This document shows positions 25,978-35,159 of a stretch of 64,000 bases of DNA, in pieces (position 1 is the stretch's first letter; each line of letters opens with the position of its first letter). The stretch is taken from positions 62,001-126,000 of the forward strand of contig SKJC01000002.1 of assembly GCA_007116155.1 (NCBI GenBank). Direction: 5' to 3'. The notes beneath the pieces were generated by a model. That model ran no database searches and had not been told where the DNA came from. It worked only from the letters and a program-made list of their open reading frames with translations. Made by a program: the position numbers and the translations under genes. Origin of the DNA: Candidatus Babeliaceae bacterium (GTDB taxonomy: Bacteria; Babelota; Babeliae; Babelales; Babelaceae).

Positions 25978-27396
25978 TCAGCCTTTTACTCCAATTGCTC
26001 TCAGGATATCTAACCGCGAACAGTGCTCGCATGATAATTGATACCAATATGCGCGCTGAAGCAACACCCCAATCTGGCGCGGATCAACACCTGCTACCAG
26101 CAAATCATTACCACTAACAATAGGTTTAATTGGCCCATCTAAAACCCCATACTGAAAAGCTCGATCTTCAAATATATCAACGCAGAGAACTGATTCAAGT
26201 AATGGAGACTGTTGCAAACCATTGCGTCCTCGCTTATCTGCTCGGGCAAAGCGCGCCAAAAAACGCAACGACATAGGCTGCATATAATAGGCAAGTCGGC
26301 GATACGCAAAAGCCCCTGCACTTCCCTCAACAAAAGCACAAGGGCGCATGTGATACTCAACTAACCGTAACACCTGCTTACTATATAAGGTCGTACGAGT
26401 TATCCGCCCAAGAAACGATTGCGCTAACGGAATCCCTGCTGACTCATGTCCATAGCTAATAAGCCTCCCATCATTACGATGTTGTTTTGTAGTCAAAGCT
26501 TTTCCCATATCATGACATAATGCAGCGTACGACAAAACGATTCGTTCTTGATCCGAACCAGAAGCATCCAACGCCACAGCATCTAATACCTGCATAGTAT
26601 GCTCAAAAACATCTCCTTCTGGATGCCATTTGGGATTTTGCGGAATACCAATGAGCATACCTAGCTCAGGGTACAGCTCATTAAGGCGACCAATCTTTGC
26701 AATCCACCGAATACCCGCCGACGGAGTAGAAGCCAGTAAAAACATCTTCTCAAATTCTTTTTCAACACGCTCTCGAGCAACCCCAGTAAGATCAATGTTG
26801 CTACAAAGCTCATTCAATTGAGAATCAGGCGTCATCGCAAAACGAGCAACAAACTGCATAACTCGATAAAACCGCAATGGATCTTCAATAAATGTATCTG
26901 CTGAAACCGCTCTAAGTGATCCTTCTGAAAGATCGCGTTCGCCACCATAAGGGTCAATTAACGTCATAGAAAAGAGATCAATAGCGAGCGCATTCATTGT
27001 AACATCGCGCCGCAATAGCGCGGTTACAATTCCCATATATGGATCAAGTGTGACTACCGGACGCCTTCCTGGACCATCTGAACGTGGCAACGACCAATCA
27101 ATATCAAACGATGCAATTCTAAAAACACCAAAACTTTTTCCCTGTAAACCAACCGAACCAAATTGCGAAAGCACGCTAATTAATATTTCTTCATCAATCG
27201 CATGAACCTCGATATCGACATCTTGCGCCACTTGCCCAAGAAGAAGGTCACGCACCGCACCTCCAACACAATAGACCTGCGCACCAATATTGCGCAATGC
27301 TAAAATCACTGGGTTTATCCCTGTTTTTTCTAATATTTCATGCAGAAGACTACGTTCATCTTCTCGCAAAGAGCGGACTCCTTGACTCTGGTTCAT
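25978..27396 (-). CDS. cca: CCA tRNA nucleotidyltransferase / poly(A) polymerase family with HD domain
   Basis: Class II nucleotidyltransferase of the Cca/PcnB group. The 472-residue protein has CVGGAVRDLLLG (43-54) and the catalytic acids D59 and D61 in DVDIEV, then LLRRDVTMNALAID and the head-neck region DPLRFYRVMQFVARF. An HD phosphohydrolase motif ALCHDMGKAL follows near residue 300, with WHPEGDVFEHT before it. The HD architecture resembles E. coli Cca more than PcnB. The three tRNA genes in this window already encode CCA, so repair of CCA ends is the likely role. AGGGA precedes the ATG. Confidence 0.9.
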   Translation of the reverse strand: MNQSQGVRSLREDERSLLHEILEKTGINPVILALRNIGAQVYCVGGAVRDLLLGQVAQDVDIEVHAIDEEILISVLSQFGSVGLQGKSFGVFRIASFDIDWSLPRSDGPGRRPVVTLDPYMGIVTALLRRDVTMNALAIDLFSMTLIDPYGGERDLSEGSLRAVSADTFIEDPLRFYRVMQFVARFAMTPDSQLNELCSNIDLTGVARERVEKEFEKMFLLASTPSAGIRWIAKIGRLNELYPELGMLIGIPQNPKWHPEGDVFEHTMQVLDAVALDASGSDQERIVLSYAALCHDMGKALTTKQHRNDGRLISYGHESAGIPLAQSFLGRITRTTLYSKQVLRLVEYHMRPCAFVEGSAGAFAYRRLAYYMQPMSLRFLARFARADKRGRNGLQQSPLLESVLCVDIFEDRAFQYGVLDGPIKPIVSGNDLLVAGVDPRQIGVLLQRAYWYQLSCEHCSRLDILRAIGVKG

Positions 27397-27512
27397 ACCG
27401 TATCCCTTTTTATAAAAAGAGTTTTTCTCTCAAGCTAAAACTAGTCTATATACGAACAGTACCATTTTGTTTAGACTTTCAAAAAATGACACACACAGAC
27501 AAAGGATATAAC

Positions 27513-28310
27513 ATGAAAGAGATATACATCAGCATTATTGGGATAATTCTTAGCACTTGGTCTTTATGCCACCCCCAAAATTTATATCATAAAATTCGCG
27601 GAACCGAGACAGCACAATTTGAAAAAATAATTACGGCAAAACCAAACACACGAATCGTAATCCAACAACGAAACAACGGAAACATAACAATACACGGCTC
27701 TAAACAGAATGAAATAAAAATTAATGAATCACAAACAGGTAAGAAAGGCTCTATAGCAAGCGCTAACTCGCTTATAGAACAACGAGATAATGATCTTATT
27801 ATCTCAATTCCTGAAGGTGCAAACAGCATAAGCCTTGATATACAAGTACCTGAGAAAACAGAATTGCATATTACGAGCGCAAATGGCAGTATTACAATTG
27901 AAGATATAAAAAAATCAATGTTTTTAAGCACGGGATCAGGTAATATAACCTTAAACAACGCACAAGAAAGCATTCAAGCACAGACAAATAACGGTACTAT
28001 TGAGATTGTCTTTGAATCAGTACTTCCTGGTTCATCCATCACGCTTGAAGCAACTGCAAACATTATACTTACTATGCCTCAAGGAACATCCGGCGAACTA
28101 CTTGCAAATACCCAAGGGCGAATTATATCTGAACATTTTATAACACTGAACCCTATCACAACAAAGATTCATGCACGCACGTGGAAAGAATTGTTAAAAA
28201 GTATTAATGGATATATTGGGGCATCCTCACCAAGAAAAATAAATCATAAGGGCCCAGCTACACGATTTATATTAACATCAACGCGTGGAGGAAAGATCTA
28301 CATTCAATAG
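27513..28310 (+). CDS. Exported DUF4097-like beta-solenoid protein
   Basis: The 265-residue protein (ATG 27513, AAAGGA upstream) has a hydrophobic N-terminus that could be a signal peptide (IYISIIGIILSTWSLC). It then has repeating short strands such as GNITIHGSKQ, LHITSANGSITIEDI, MFLSTGSGNITLNNA and IQAQTNNGTIEIVF. This pattern is typical of DUF4097/GIN-type head domains, which fold as small right-handed beta helices in exported proteins. The function is unknown. The open frame extends upstream into cca, but that part has no coding character. tRNA-Ala (minus strand) lies just downstream. Confidence 0.75.
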   Translation: MKEIYISIIGIILSTWSLCHPQNLYHKIRGTETAQFEKIITAKPNTRIVIQQRNNGNITIHGSKQNEIKINESQTGKKGSIASANSLIEQRDNDLIISIPEGANSISLDIQVPEKTELHITSANGSITIEDIKKSMFLSTGSGNITLNNAQESIQAQTNNGTIEIVFESVLPGSSITLEATANIILTMPQGTSGELLANTQGRIISEHFITLNPITTKIHARTWKELLKSINGYIGASSPRKINHKGPATRFILTSTRGGKIYIQ

Positions 28311-28325
28311 AGAAAAATTAAGAAC

Positions 28326-28401
28326 TGGTGGAACTGACCGGGATCGAACCGGTGACCTCATGAATGCCATTCATGCGCTCTACCAACTGAGCTACAGCCC
28401 C
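28326..28401 (-). tRNA. tRNA-Ala (anticodon GGC), CCA encoded
   Basis: On the minus strand the acceptor GGGGCTG pairs with CAGTTCC. It includes the G3-U70 wobble that identifies alanine tRNAs. The anticodon arm is CATGA-ATGGCAT-TCATG with anticodon GGC, and the T arm CCGG-TTCGATC-CCGG is normal. Discriminator A is followed by an encoded CCA. It is 76 bases long and lies between two plus-strand genes. Confidence 0.96.
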
Positions 28402-28465
28402 ACGTGCACACTTAGAGATAACAAATTTTTTAATGTTCCGCAATAAAAACAGAGGACTCTAATCG

Positions 28466-30226
28466 ATGAATATCTATTGGCTTCTTACTCTATTGAGTAT
28501 ATGCACTGCAACTGCCGCACCTCACAGCGCACCTACAAACTTTTTTTCTATAACACATCAAGAAAACACACCTACTCAAAGTTCAATTACCCTTGTATAC
28601 CAACTCCCCGAAAATCTAGGCATTCTCTTTGATCACCTTCATTTTTCTCTCTTAGATGCCCCAGCCTGCCAAATACAAACCTGGAAAAGTAGCGAAAAAA
28701 CCACAACATGCATTATTAAATCAACAGAAGAGCGTGTATCCTGTTTCACCAATCAGGGAACAATAATTTTGCAAATAGTACACCCAACAGTCGAAGATCT
28801 AGCTAAAGGTTCCATCTATATAACTTTTTATACGCAGGAAAATCCAAAAACAGCGCACTATGAAACGATACCCCTCTATACGAGCCTTCCAAAAACGCAA
28901 GAAAACAATGCCGAAGGTATTAGTATTCAAAGCATGCTGCAAACCATCAAAGAGTATGTCTCTCACATCGTAGAACAAGCGGAATCACCACTACTCCAGA
29001 TGATATTAATTCTCATTCTTGGCTTATTAATGAGCCTTACACCATGTATTTATCCGATGATACCTATTACCATAGGGATTATTCAATCCAATAAATCGTC
29101 ATCATTGCGTCGCAGTTTTATCCTTGCCTGTGCATACGCACTCGGCATTGCTCTTACCTTCGCAACTATGGGATTCGTTGTGGCAATGGGCGGTGCGCAG
29201 TTCGGCTCACTTCTAGGAAAGCCCTGGTTTATCATAGCGATCGTTCTATTCCTTGGCTATTTTGCCGGTAGCATGCTCGGATTCTACGAAGTCAGACTCC
29301 CGCAATTTAATGCTCCAGCAACAAGTCAATCATCACAAGGATCAATCAAATCTGCATTCTTATTCGGTGCTATCAGCGGTACCATTACATCACCCTGCCT
29401 ATCTCCCGGGCTTGTTCTTGTGCTTGGAATGGTCGCCAAGCTTACCACTACAACTGGATCATGGATTTCTACATTACAAAACAGCTTAATCGGATTTTCA
29501 TATCTATTTATGTTTGGCATAGGATTATCAATTCCTCTCGTTATCCTAGCTACTTTTTCAGGAAGTGCTGAAAAGTTGCCCCGGTCAGGTCTCTGGATGG
29601 TTGAGGTAAAAAAAATATTTGGTTTTCTACTTATTGGTCTCTGCTTTAGCTATCTAAATCCTCTTCTTTCCGCAACATTTATTTACATACTTGCAGGTGC
29701 TACGTTATTACTCGTTGGCATAGCACTCCAGAAGAAAAAAATGTACGGCGCTAGTCCGTTGCTTGCCCGATATATACTCATTACCAATAGTATAATCATA
29801 GGCCTCGGTGTTTTCTTTTTTGGCTATGGCCTCTATACACCCTACTCTAAATCAACACACGAAGTAACGTTGCCAGCAATAGCAGAAGCACTTAAACAAG
29901 CAAAAAACAAAGGGAAACCATACGTCCTCGTTGAATTTGGCGCATCATGGTGCTCATCATGTGTAAAAATTAAAAAAGAACTATTCAATAACACAGCATA
30001 TCATGCAGCATTACCACAAGTTGTTTTTGCACACTGCGACTGCACGAAAGCAAACGATCTAACCGTGCAAGCCTATCAAAAAGAATACGGCGTTTCTCAA
30101 GGACTTCCAATGGTACTCCTTCTTGAAGCAAAAACAAATAAAGTCCTGCAACGCTGGCGTTCCGAAATACTTCACATATCTCCTCAAGAACTTGCGACTA
30201 TCATTGGCTCACACAGCAACTCATAA
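28466..30226 (+). CDS. dsbD: Thiol:disulfide interchange protein DsbD
   Basis: Carries electrons from cytoplasmic thioredoxin across the inner membrane to periplasmic thiol proteins. The 586-residue protein has a signal peptide (IYWLLTLLSICTATAA), a periplasmic N-terminal domain of about 150 residues, an eight-helix membrane core with the two redox cysteines in SLTPCIYPMIP and TSPCLSPG, and a C-terminal thioredoxin domain with C496-S-S-C499 in WCSSC. The Cys-rich outer-membrane protein at 57527 is a plausible downstream client. A terminator follows. Confidence 0.95.
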   Translation: MNIYWLLTLLSICTATAAPHSAPTNFFSITHQENTPTQSSITLVYQLPENLGILFDHLHFSLLDAPACQIQTWKSSEKTTTCIIKSTEERVSCFTNQGTIILQIVHPTVEDLAKGSIYITFYTQENPKTAHYETIPLYTSLPKTQENNAEGISIQSMLQTIKEYVSHIVEQAESPLLQMILILILGLLMSLTPCIYPMIPITIGIIQSNKSSSLRRSFILACAYALGIALTFATMGFVVAMGGAQFGSLLGKPWFIIAIVLFLGYFAGSMLGFYEVRLPQFNAPATSQSSQGSIKSAFLFGAISGTITSPCLSPGLVLVLGMVAKLTTTTGSWISTLQNSLIGFSYLFMFGIGLSIPLVILATFSGSAEKLPRSGLWMVEVKKIFGFLLIGLCFSYLNPLLSATFIYILAGATLLLVGIALQKKKMYGASPLLARYILITNSIIIGLGVFFFGYGLYTPYSKSTHEVTLPAIAEALKQAKNKGKPYVLVEFGASWCSSCVKIKKELFNNTAYHAALPQVVFAHCDCTKANDLTVQAYQKEYGVSQGLPMVLLLEAKTNKVLQRWRSEILHISPQELATIIGSHSNS

Positions 30227-30234
30227 CAATAAAA

Positions 30235-30262
30235 ACAGGCTGACTAGTATTAGTCAGCCTGT
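30235..30262. terminator. Bidirectional terminator between dsbD and hpf
   Basis: Perfect 12-bp stem ACAGGCTGACTA/TAGTCAGCCTGT with a 4-base loop between convergent genes. The minus strand runs into TTTTATTG after the stem. Confidence 0.85.
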
Positions 30263-30290
30263 AAAACTCTAATATATCGTCTGCTGAATG

Positions 30291-30677
30291 CTATTCTTCA
30301 CCATCCTCAATTATATCGTACAACAACGCTTCTTCTGCTGCATGAGAGCGACATTCTTTATCGCAACCACGCTTATGCTGTTGATTAATCTTTTGATTTT
30401 GATTACGCAATTGTGTATATATACGGTCAACTACTTCATTAATTTGGGCATAATAATCTGTACCATCATGCTCTGCAAAACAATCATAATTTCGTGTTTT
30501 AACTCGTATGCGCACCTCATACAAGCTTCGATTTGCATGAAAATGAACATTAACCTCAATAATACGAGGTGAGGGTTCAGATTCTAAGAAGCGCTCAATT
30601 TTTTTTAACTGCTCGTGCAAATGATCATCAAAAACCTTCGTACGTTCGCATCCTCCGAAGAATATACGATGTTGCAT
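30291..30677 (-). CDS. hpf: Ribosome hibernation promoting factor family (HPF/RaiA)
   Basis: Binds the small subunit and stabilises idle ribosomes. From the ATG at 30677 the protein has 128 residues. I chose this start because AAGGAG lies 6 bases upstream; the longer frame to 30734 adds 19 residues with no such site. The fold is visible in VFDDHLHEQLKKIERFL, IIEVNVHFHANRSLYEVRIRVK and YYAQINEVVDRIYTQLRNQ. It is longer than the short E. coli form (95 residues) but lacks the C-terminal dimerisation domain of long HPF. The C-terminal 30 residues carry two cysteines and an acidic end. Confidence 0.87.
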   Translation of the reverse strand: MQHRIFFGGCERTKVFDDHLHEQLKKIERFLESEPSPRIIEVNVHFHANRSLYEVRIRVKTRNYDCFAEHDGTDYYAQINEVVDRIYTQLRNQNQKINQQHKRGCDKECRSHAAEEALLYDIIEDGEE

Positions 30678-30761
30678 GGAAAACTCCTTACGAATAGGGG
30701 TCAATATTCCTGCAATAAATCTAGCAAAAAGCAACCAAGAGTAATAGCGTTTTATCCGATA

Positions 30762-32072
30762 TTAACGAACAATAAATTTGACTGGCACACTAACCAAATC
30801 AAACTTTTTTCTTAGCACATTCTCAGCGAATCGAAGTTGAGAGTCTTCAAACCAATTCGGAAAGTTTGTACGAAGCGCTATAGTAATGGGAGCCGTAGTA
30901 ACCTGTTGAACCTTAGAAATTTGCAATTTTTGCTGACAACGGATAATTGGCGTTTTCCTAAATGCTTCAATTAACGTTAAAACCAACTCGTCTTGTGGAA
31001 GATTTTGTATTGTTCGGGCCCAAACTTCTTGAATTAATGGTATTACTCGACCAACATTCTTTCCGGTTTTACAAGAAATATAGAGGACGGTAACCCGATC
31101 AAGTAAATGGCGATAACAATCAAAAGAAGACTCCAATGAAGCTTTAGCTGATTCATCCATGCAATCACTTTTATTAACCAAAATAATCAACGATTTATGC
31201 AATTCGGTAAACGCATAAAAGGCAAGCTTAAGCTCTTGATCAACAAATACACCCTGACTACCATCAAGCAACAACAATACAATGGCTGCACCACGAACTG
31301 CAGCAAATGAACTCTTAACCATTAACTCTTCAAGCTCTTCATCAATTGCCCGCTGCCGACGGATTCCCGGGGTGTCTGTCAACTGAATCGTTTCTTGATA
31401 AAAACGAACGGCTCCAGTAATTGGCTCACGTGTTGTACCTGGAATATCGGAAACCAATGCACGCTCATCTTCAAGCAACAAATTTAACAATGAAGATTTA
31501 CCCACATTTGGACGGCCAATAAAAGCAACACGACATTCAGGTTTTTCCGGCAACTCTGAAGAAGCATCATTTGGTATATAAGTAATAATCGCATCTAACA
31601 AATCAACAATACCAGTACCATGCTGCGCTGATAAAAGAAGCATTTGATCATGATAAAGCGATGCAAATTCGAAAAACTGCTCTTGAGCAGCGCGCGTATC
31701 TTCCTTGTTTACAACCAAAATAACCTGCTTATGGCGTTTGCGCAATTCACGAGAAACTTCTTCGTCTTCCAACATTACTCCTGCCGCACCATCCACAAGA
31801 AACACCACGACCGCCGCTTCATCAATAATGCTCCAAACCCGCTGACGAACTGTTTCTAATAATGGATCTTCTCGCACAATTGTTGCAACTCCCCCAGTAT
31901 CAATCAGCTCGAAAATCGAATCTTTCCACGAGACGGTGTCAATAATTTCATCTCGCGTGACACCTTCATAATTTAATATCATACTTCGCGCATTAGGAGC
32001 CAAACGATTAAACAATGTTGATTTGCCAACATTCATTCGACCAACAATAACAATCTTAGGCATTTTTTTCAT
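30762..32072 (-). CDS. der: Ribosome biogenesis GTPase Der (EngA)
   Basis: Double GTPase needed for 50S subunit assembly. From the ATG at 32072 it has 436 residues. G domain 1 has GRMNVGKST, DTGG and NKED. G domain 2 has GRPNVGKSS, DTPG and NKSD, followed by the C-terminal KH-like domain. The first P-loop has Met where Pro is usual. I chose 32072 because GAGGA in the end of dnaX lies 8 bases upstream and the dnaX stop lies 4 bases away, so the two genes are coupled. A frame from 32099 would overlap dnaX. Confidence 0.95.
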   Translation of the reverse strand: MKKMPKIVIVGRMNVGKSTLFNRLAPNARSMILNYEGVTRDEIIDTVSWKDSIFELIDTGGVATIVREDPLLETVRQRVWSIIDEAAVVVFLVDGAAGVMLEDEEVSRELRKRHKQVILVVNKEDTRAAQEQFFEFASLYHDQMLLLSAQHGTGIVDLLDAIITYIPNDASSELPEKPECRVAFIGRPNVGKSSLLNLLLEDERALVSDIPGTTREPITGAVRFYQETIQLTDTPGIRRQRAIDEELEELMVKSSFAAVRGAAIVLLLLDGSQGVFVDQELKLAFYAFTELHKSLIILVNKSDCMDESAKASLESSFDCYRHLLDRVTVLYISCKTGKNVGRVIPLIQEVWARTIQNLPQDELVLTLIEAFRKTPIIRCQQKLQISKVQQVTTAPITIALRTNFPNWFEDSQLRFAENVLRKKFDLVSVPVKFIVR

Positions 32073-32076
32073 TTTT

Positions 32077-33801
32077 TTATTCCTCACTCGAATAGACATT
32101 GCCTGGCAACACTTGCATTAAGGTATTGGCTAAGGGCCAACGTTCAACATCAGAGACATCCACAACCCCTACTGTACGCTTACGCACCGGCTTCGTCTCA
32201 ACATGAACATTACCTGTAGAATCAGAATCAAGTTGCTTACATAAAGGAATTGCGCAAGAAGGCGCTGATTTTTCACTAGAAACCACAACATCGCGATCAA
32301 CAAACACGGGCACCAAAGTTGCCGCAGCTCCAAACAATTCTTCTAAAACTCCCTGCCATCGATTTCGCGCGTTCAACAATAATTCTTGATAAAACAAAAA
32401 CGATTTAGGAAACGAAACTTGCACCACTCCATCAACACACCCTACAAAACAACCTGAAGCAAAAACAGAATTGATAATTGGATCCGGGCAAACAACTTGC
32501 ACACGCATTACAAATGTTTTCCACACCGAATCGCTCAAACCACTATTTTCCACTGACGACTCTTCAGATTTTTCAACCTGCGGCTTTTCATTTTTTAATT
32601 TTTGATCGATCGGTACATGCTTCTGCACAGGCGAGCCCGATTCTTTTTTTTTAACCCCATCAATAGCGACAATACCAGAAGTTGCCGTATTTGCAGGAAA
32701 AAACGTAAGCAACATACGCATAAATAAACAATCAGGTTGATGCGTCTTAGCAAGTAATGGTTCATAGCGAAAAAAAACATCGAGATATTTAGCAAAACCC
32801 TGAGGCGCTTGCAAACTAATTACCGCATCAAACATTTCTTTATATCCATCAAACGGCTCCTCCAAAGGAACTCCAGCCTCATACCACATGCCAGCAGTTG
32901 CAATTGCAACTAAAAGTCGCCAGGTATGATCTATCGATTGCATTCGCCCAAGCATGGAGCGAACAACCGTATACAAAAAAGATATATCTTGACGAGCAAT
33001 CGCAAGATATATATCAAATACCGCCGCGCATGAAACAAGACCAAAAAGATCTCTGACCGATGCTTCTGTTATAGTCGACTGATGTAACCAAGCTTGCTCT
33101 AGCGCCATAAGAGCATCCCGAACTGAACCCTCACTGTACTGCGCAATTAATCGCGCAGCCTCAGAAGAACAGATAATATTTTGCTGCTCTGCAATTTTCT
33201 CAATATAGGCAGCAAGCTTTTCTGCCGGGATAGGATCAAAAAAAAGCTGAAAACTGCGTGAACGGACGGTCTCAATAATTTTATGAACTTCAGTTGTCGC
33301 GAGCAAAAACAACACAGATTCGGGAGGTTCTTCTAACATTTTTAAAAACGCATTAAACGCAGATTTACTCAGCATATGCGCTTCATCAACCAGATAAATC
33401 TTCTTTCTGCCAAGAACAGGAAGAAATTGCGCTTCCTCCATAATCTGCCTAATGTGCTCAACACCAGTATACGAAGCGGCATCAACCTCAACAAAATCAG
33501 GATGCTCACCACGCCTCATCAATAGGCATGATTTGCACATTCCACAGGGCAAGTCTGCCCACGCGCAACTACTCGATCGATATTCTACCATACGGTCACA
33601 GTTGACCGCCGCAGCAAACAGTCGGCCAACCGTTGTTTTTCCTGAACCACGCATGCCAGAAAGCAAGTAGACTGGAAAAAGAACATCACGCGCAACACTA
33701 TTGGAAAGCAAGTGAAGAGCAACCTCTTGACCAATTACTGCGCCAAAAGAATTCGGACGCAACAAACGCGCAAAATGTAAACGATGCTCTGAATGCGCCA
33801 T
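32077..33801 (-). CDS. dnaX: DNA polymerase III subunit gamma/tau
   Basis: Clamp-loader ATPase. The 574-residue protein has Walker A GMRGSGKT (49-56), a zinc module C79-x6-C86-x2-C89-x2-C92, Walker B in KKIYLVDEAHML, and the sensor region LFLLATTEVHKI. The region around residues 385-430 is a low-complexity Lys/Ser/Glu linker, and a divergent C-terminal tau-like part follows. It lies between the SRP RNA gene (32 bases upstream) and der, which it is coupled to. Confidence 0.94.
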   Translation of the reverse strand: MAHSEHRLHFARLLRPNSFGAVIGQEVALHLLSNSVARDVLFPVYLLSGMRGSGKTTVGRLFAAAVNCDRMVEYRSSSCAWADLPCGMCKSCLLMRRGEHPDFVEVDAASYTGVEHIRQIMEEAQFLPVLGRKKIYLVDEAHMLSKSAFNAFLKMLEEPPESVLFLLATTEVHKIIETVRSRSFQLFFDPIPAEKLAAYIEKIAEQQNIICSSEAARLIAQYSEGSVRDALMALEQAWLHQSTITEASVRDLFGLVSCAAVFDIYLAIARQDISFLYTVVRSMLGRMQSIDHTWRLLVAIATAGMWYEAGVPLEEPFDGYKEMFDAVISLQAPQGFAKYLDVFFRYEPLLAKTHQPDCLFMRMLLTFFPANTATSGIVAIDGVKKKESGSPVQKHVPIDQKLKNEKPQVEKSEESSVENSGLSDSVWKTFVMRVQVVCPDPIINSVFASGCFVGCVDGVVQVSFPKSFLFYQELLLNARNRWQGVLEELFGAAATLVPVFVDRDVVVSSEKSAPSCAIPLCKQLDSDSTGNVHVETKPVRKRTVGVVDVSDVERWPLANTLMQVLPGNVYSSEE

Positions 33802-33833
33802 ATATTATCAACCTATATTTTTATACATATACA

Positions 33834-33917
33834 GGAAAAGCCCGCACAAGGTTGACTACCCCTGCTGCTTCCTTTCGGACCTGACAGATTCTGCAGCTAC
33901 CCTTTGCAGGCTTTTCC
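33834..33917 (-). ncRNA. ffs: Small bacterial signal recognition particle RNA (4.5S type)
   Basis: The minus strand has the universal domain IV core CAGGTCCGAAAGGAAGCAG (Ffh-binding loops). It is framed by a long rod whose ends pair as GGAAAAGCC/GGCTTTTCC, giving a transcript of about 84 bases without an Alu domain. It lies immediately upstream of dnaX and 7 bases downstream of tRNA-Ser, an arrangement also known from other bacteria. Confidence 0.95.
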
Positions 33918-33924
33918 AATTTTC

Positions 33925-34017
33925 TGGTGGAGAGAGAGGGATTCGAACCCTCGATGCCCTTTATCAGGACATACACGATTTCCAATCGTGCTCTTTCAAC
34001 CGCTCAGACACCTCTCC
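33925..34017 (-). tRNA. tRNA-Ser (anticodon GGA), CCA encoded
   Basis: A class II tRNA with acceptor GGAGAGG/TCTCTCC (one G-T pair), anticodon loop TTGGAAA with anticodon GGA, and a long variable arm. The T arm is GAGGG-TTCGAAT-CCCTC. Discriminator A is followed by an encoded CCA; bacterial serine tRNAs usually have G at the discriminator. It lies 19 bases after rpsB. Confidence 0.95.
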
Positions 34018-34036
34018 AGTTTATTTCAATATACTG

Positions 34037-35020
34037 TTATTCTGCATCCGCAGCAACAACCTTTTCTTCAACTACTACTTCAGCATTTTGTTCAACAGCC
34101 TTTGAACGAACCACAGCTTTTTCCGCTACAGTTTTTTGTGGCGCACCTTTTTTAGGCGCAGAAGACGCTTTACGCTCTGCCTTCTCTTGCTCTCCACTGC
34201 TTACACGACGGGTAGATGGAGCCCTGCGACCACGACCAGCTGGACGACGAAGAGATCCACCTTCCTCTTCACTCTCACCAACCGCCATTGCTGCTGATTT
34301 ATTTTCTAAAGATTCTTCAGCATGCTCTTCTTTTGCACGCTCTTTGCCACGAGCAACAGCTTCAACTAGTTCGTCAATAATAATACGAATTGAACGCTCA
34401 ATATCATCGTTTGCGGGAATAACAATAGAAATTCCATCGGGACTACTATTAGTATCAACAAGCGCAACAACAGGAACACCCATTACTGCAGCTTCCTTAA
34501 TCGCCGTAGCTTCTTTTTTGGCGTCAACAACAACAACGGCACCAACCGGCCAACGAAGATTAATCAAACCACCAACACTAGAACGTAGTCGAGCAACGAC
34601 CTTCTGAAAAACACCTAGTTCTTTTTTCGTATACATTTGACGTTCATCAGTAGCAGCATTCGCAATAACCTCTTCAAGGTGCAGTAATTTTGCAACTGAT
34701 TTTTTTACTTGAGAGAAATTAGTAAGCGTTCCACCAACCCAACGATGCGTTGCGTGGGGAGCCTTAAATCTCTCGGCTGCCGTCTTAATCACTTCTTGTG
34801 CTGGACGCTTTGTTCCAACCCATAAAATTTGTTTACCTTCTGCTGCAACAGATTCAAGAAATTCCGCAGCCTTTTGCGCTTGCAATGCAGTCTTTGAGAC
34901 ATCAATAAGATGCACACCATCTTTTTTGCCCCAAATATATTGGCGCATATTAGGCGACCAACGCCAGGTTTGATGGCCAAATTGAACGCCAGCTTCAACC
35001 AATTTCTTCAAATCTAACAT
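34037..35020 (-). CDS. rpsB: 30S ribosomal protein S2 with long charged C-terminal extension
   Basis: The first 235 residues or so are typical S2: MLDLKKLVEAGVQFGHQTWRW, WVGGTLTNFSQVKKS and VVALVDTNSSPDGISIVIPANDD. The protein continues to 327 residues with an extension of about 90 residues rich in Glu, Lys, Arg and Ala (GRGRRAPSTRR and EKAERKASSAPKK). This is probably disordered and RNA- or protein-binding. GGAG lies 7 bases before the ATG. tsf, the usual neighbour, is not downstream; tRNA-Ser, SRP RNA and dnaX follow instead. Confidence 0.95.
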   Translation of the reverse strand: MLDLKKLVEAGVQFGHQTWRWSPNMRQYIWGKKDGVHLIDVSKTALQAQKAAEFLESVAAEGKQILWVGTKRPAQEVIKTAAERFKAPHATHRWVGGTLTNFSQVKKSVAKLLHLEEVIANAATDERQMYTKKELGVFQKVVARLRSSVGGLINLRWPVGAVVVVDAKKEATAIKEAAVMGVPVVALVDTNSSPDGISIVIPANDDIERSIRIIIDELVEAVARGKERAKEEHAEESLENKSAAMAVGESEEEGGSLRRPAGRGRRAPSTRRVSSGEQEKAERKASSAPKKGAPQKTVAEKAVVRSKAVEQNAEVVVEEKVVAADAE

Positions 35021-35045
35021 AAAGTAACTCCACAGGTTTTTTCAA

Positions 35046-35127
35046 CTACTATTTGGCTACTCACAAGCTCTATGCGGTTCGGCCACCTGAAAAAAATAGT
35101 AGGGGATATACATATATCTTTATTATA
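35046..35127 (-). promoter_or_regulatory. Promoter -10 box and structured leader of rpsB
   Basis: A perfect TATAAT lies on the minus strand at 35122-35127; no good -35 box is seen. About 20 bases later the transcript can form a stem CTACTATTT/AAATAGTAG (35094-35102 with 35046-35054), enclosing 39 bases of mixed sequence. The leader ends with the ribosome binding site of rpsB. A structured leader is what would be expected for feedback control by S2, but no known S2 leader motif is recognised. Confidence 0.45.
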
Positions 35128-35159
35128 CTATGCTTTCTTCGATTTTCCAGCAAAATCTT

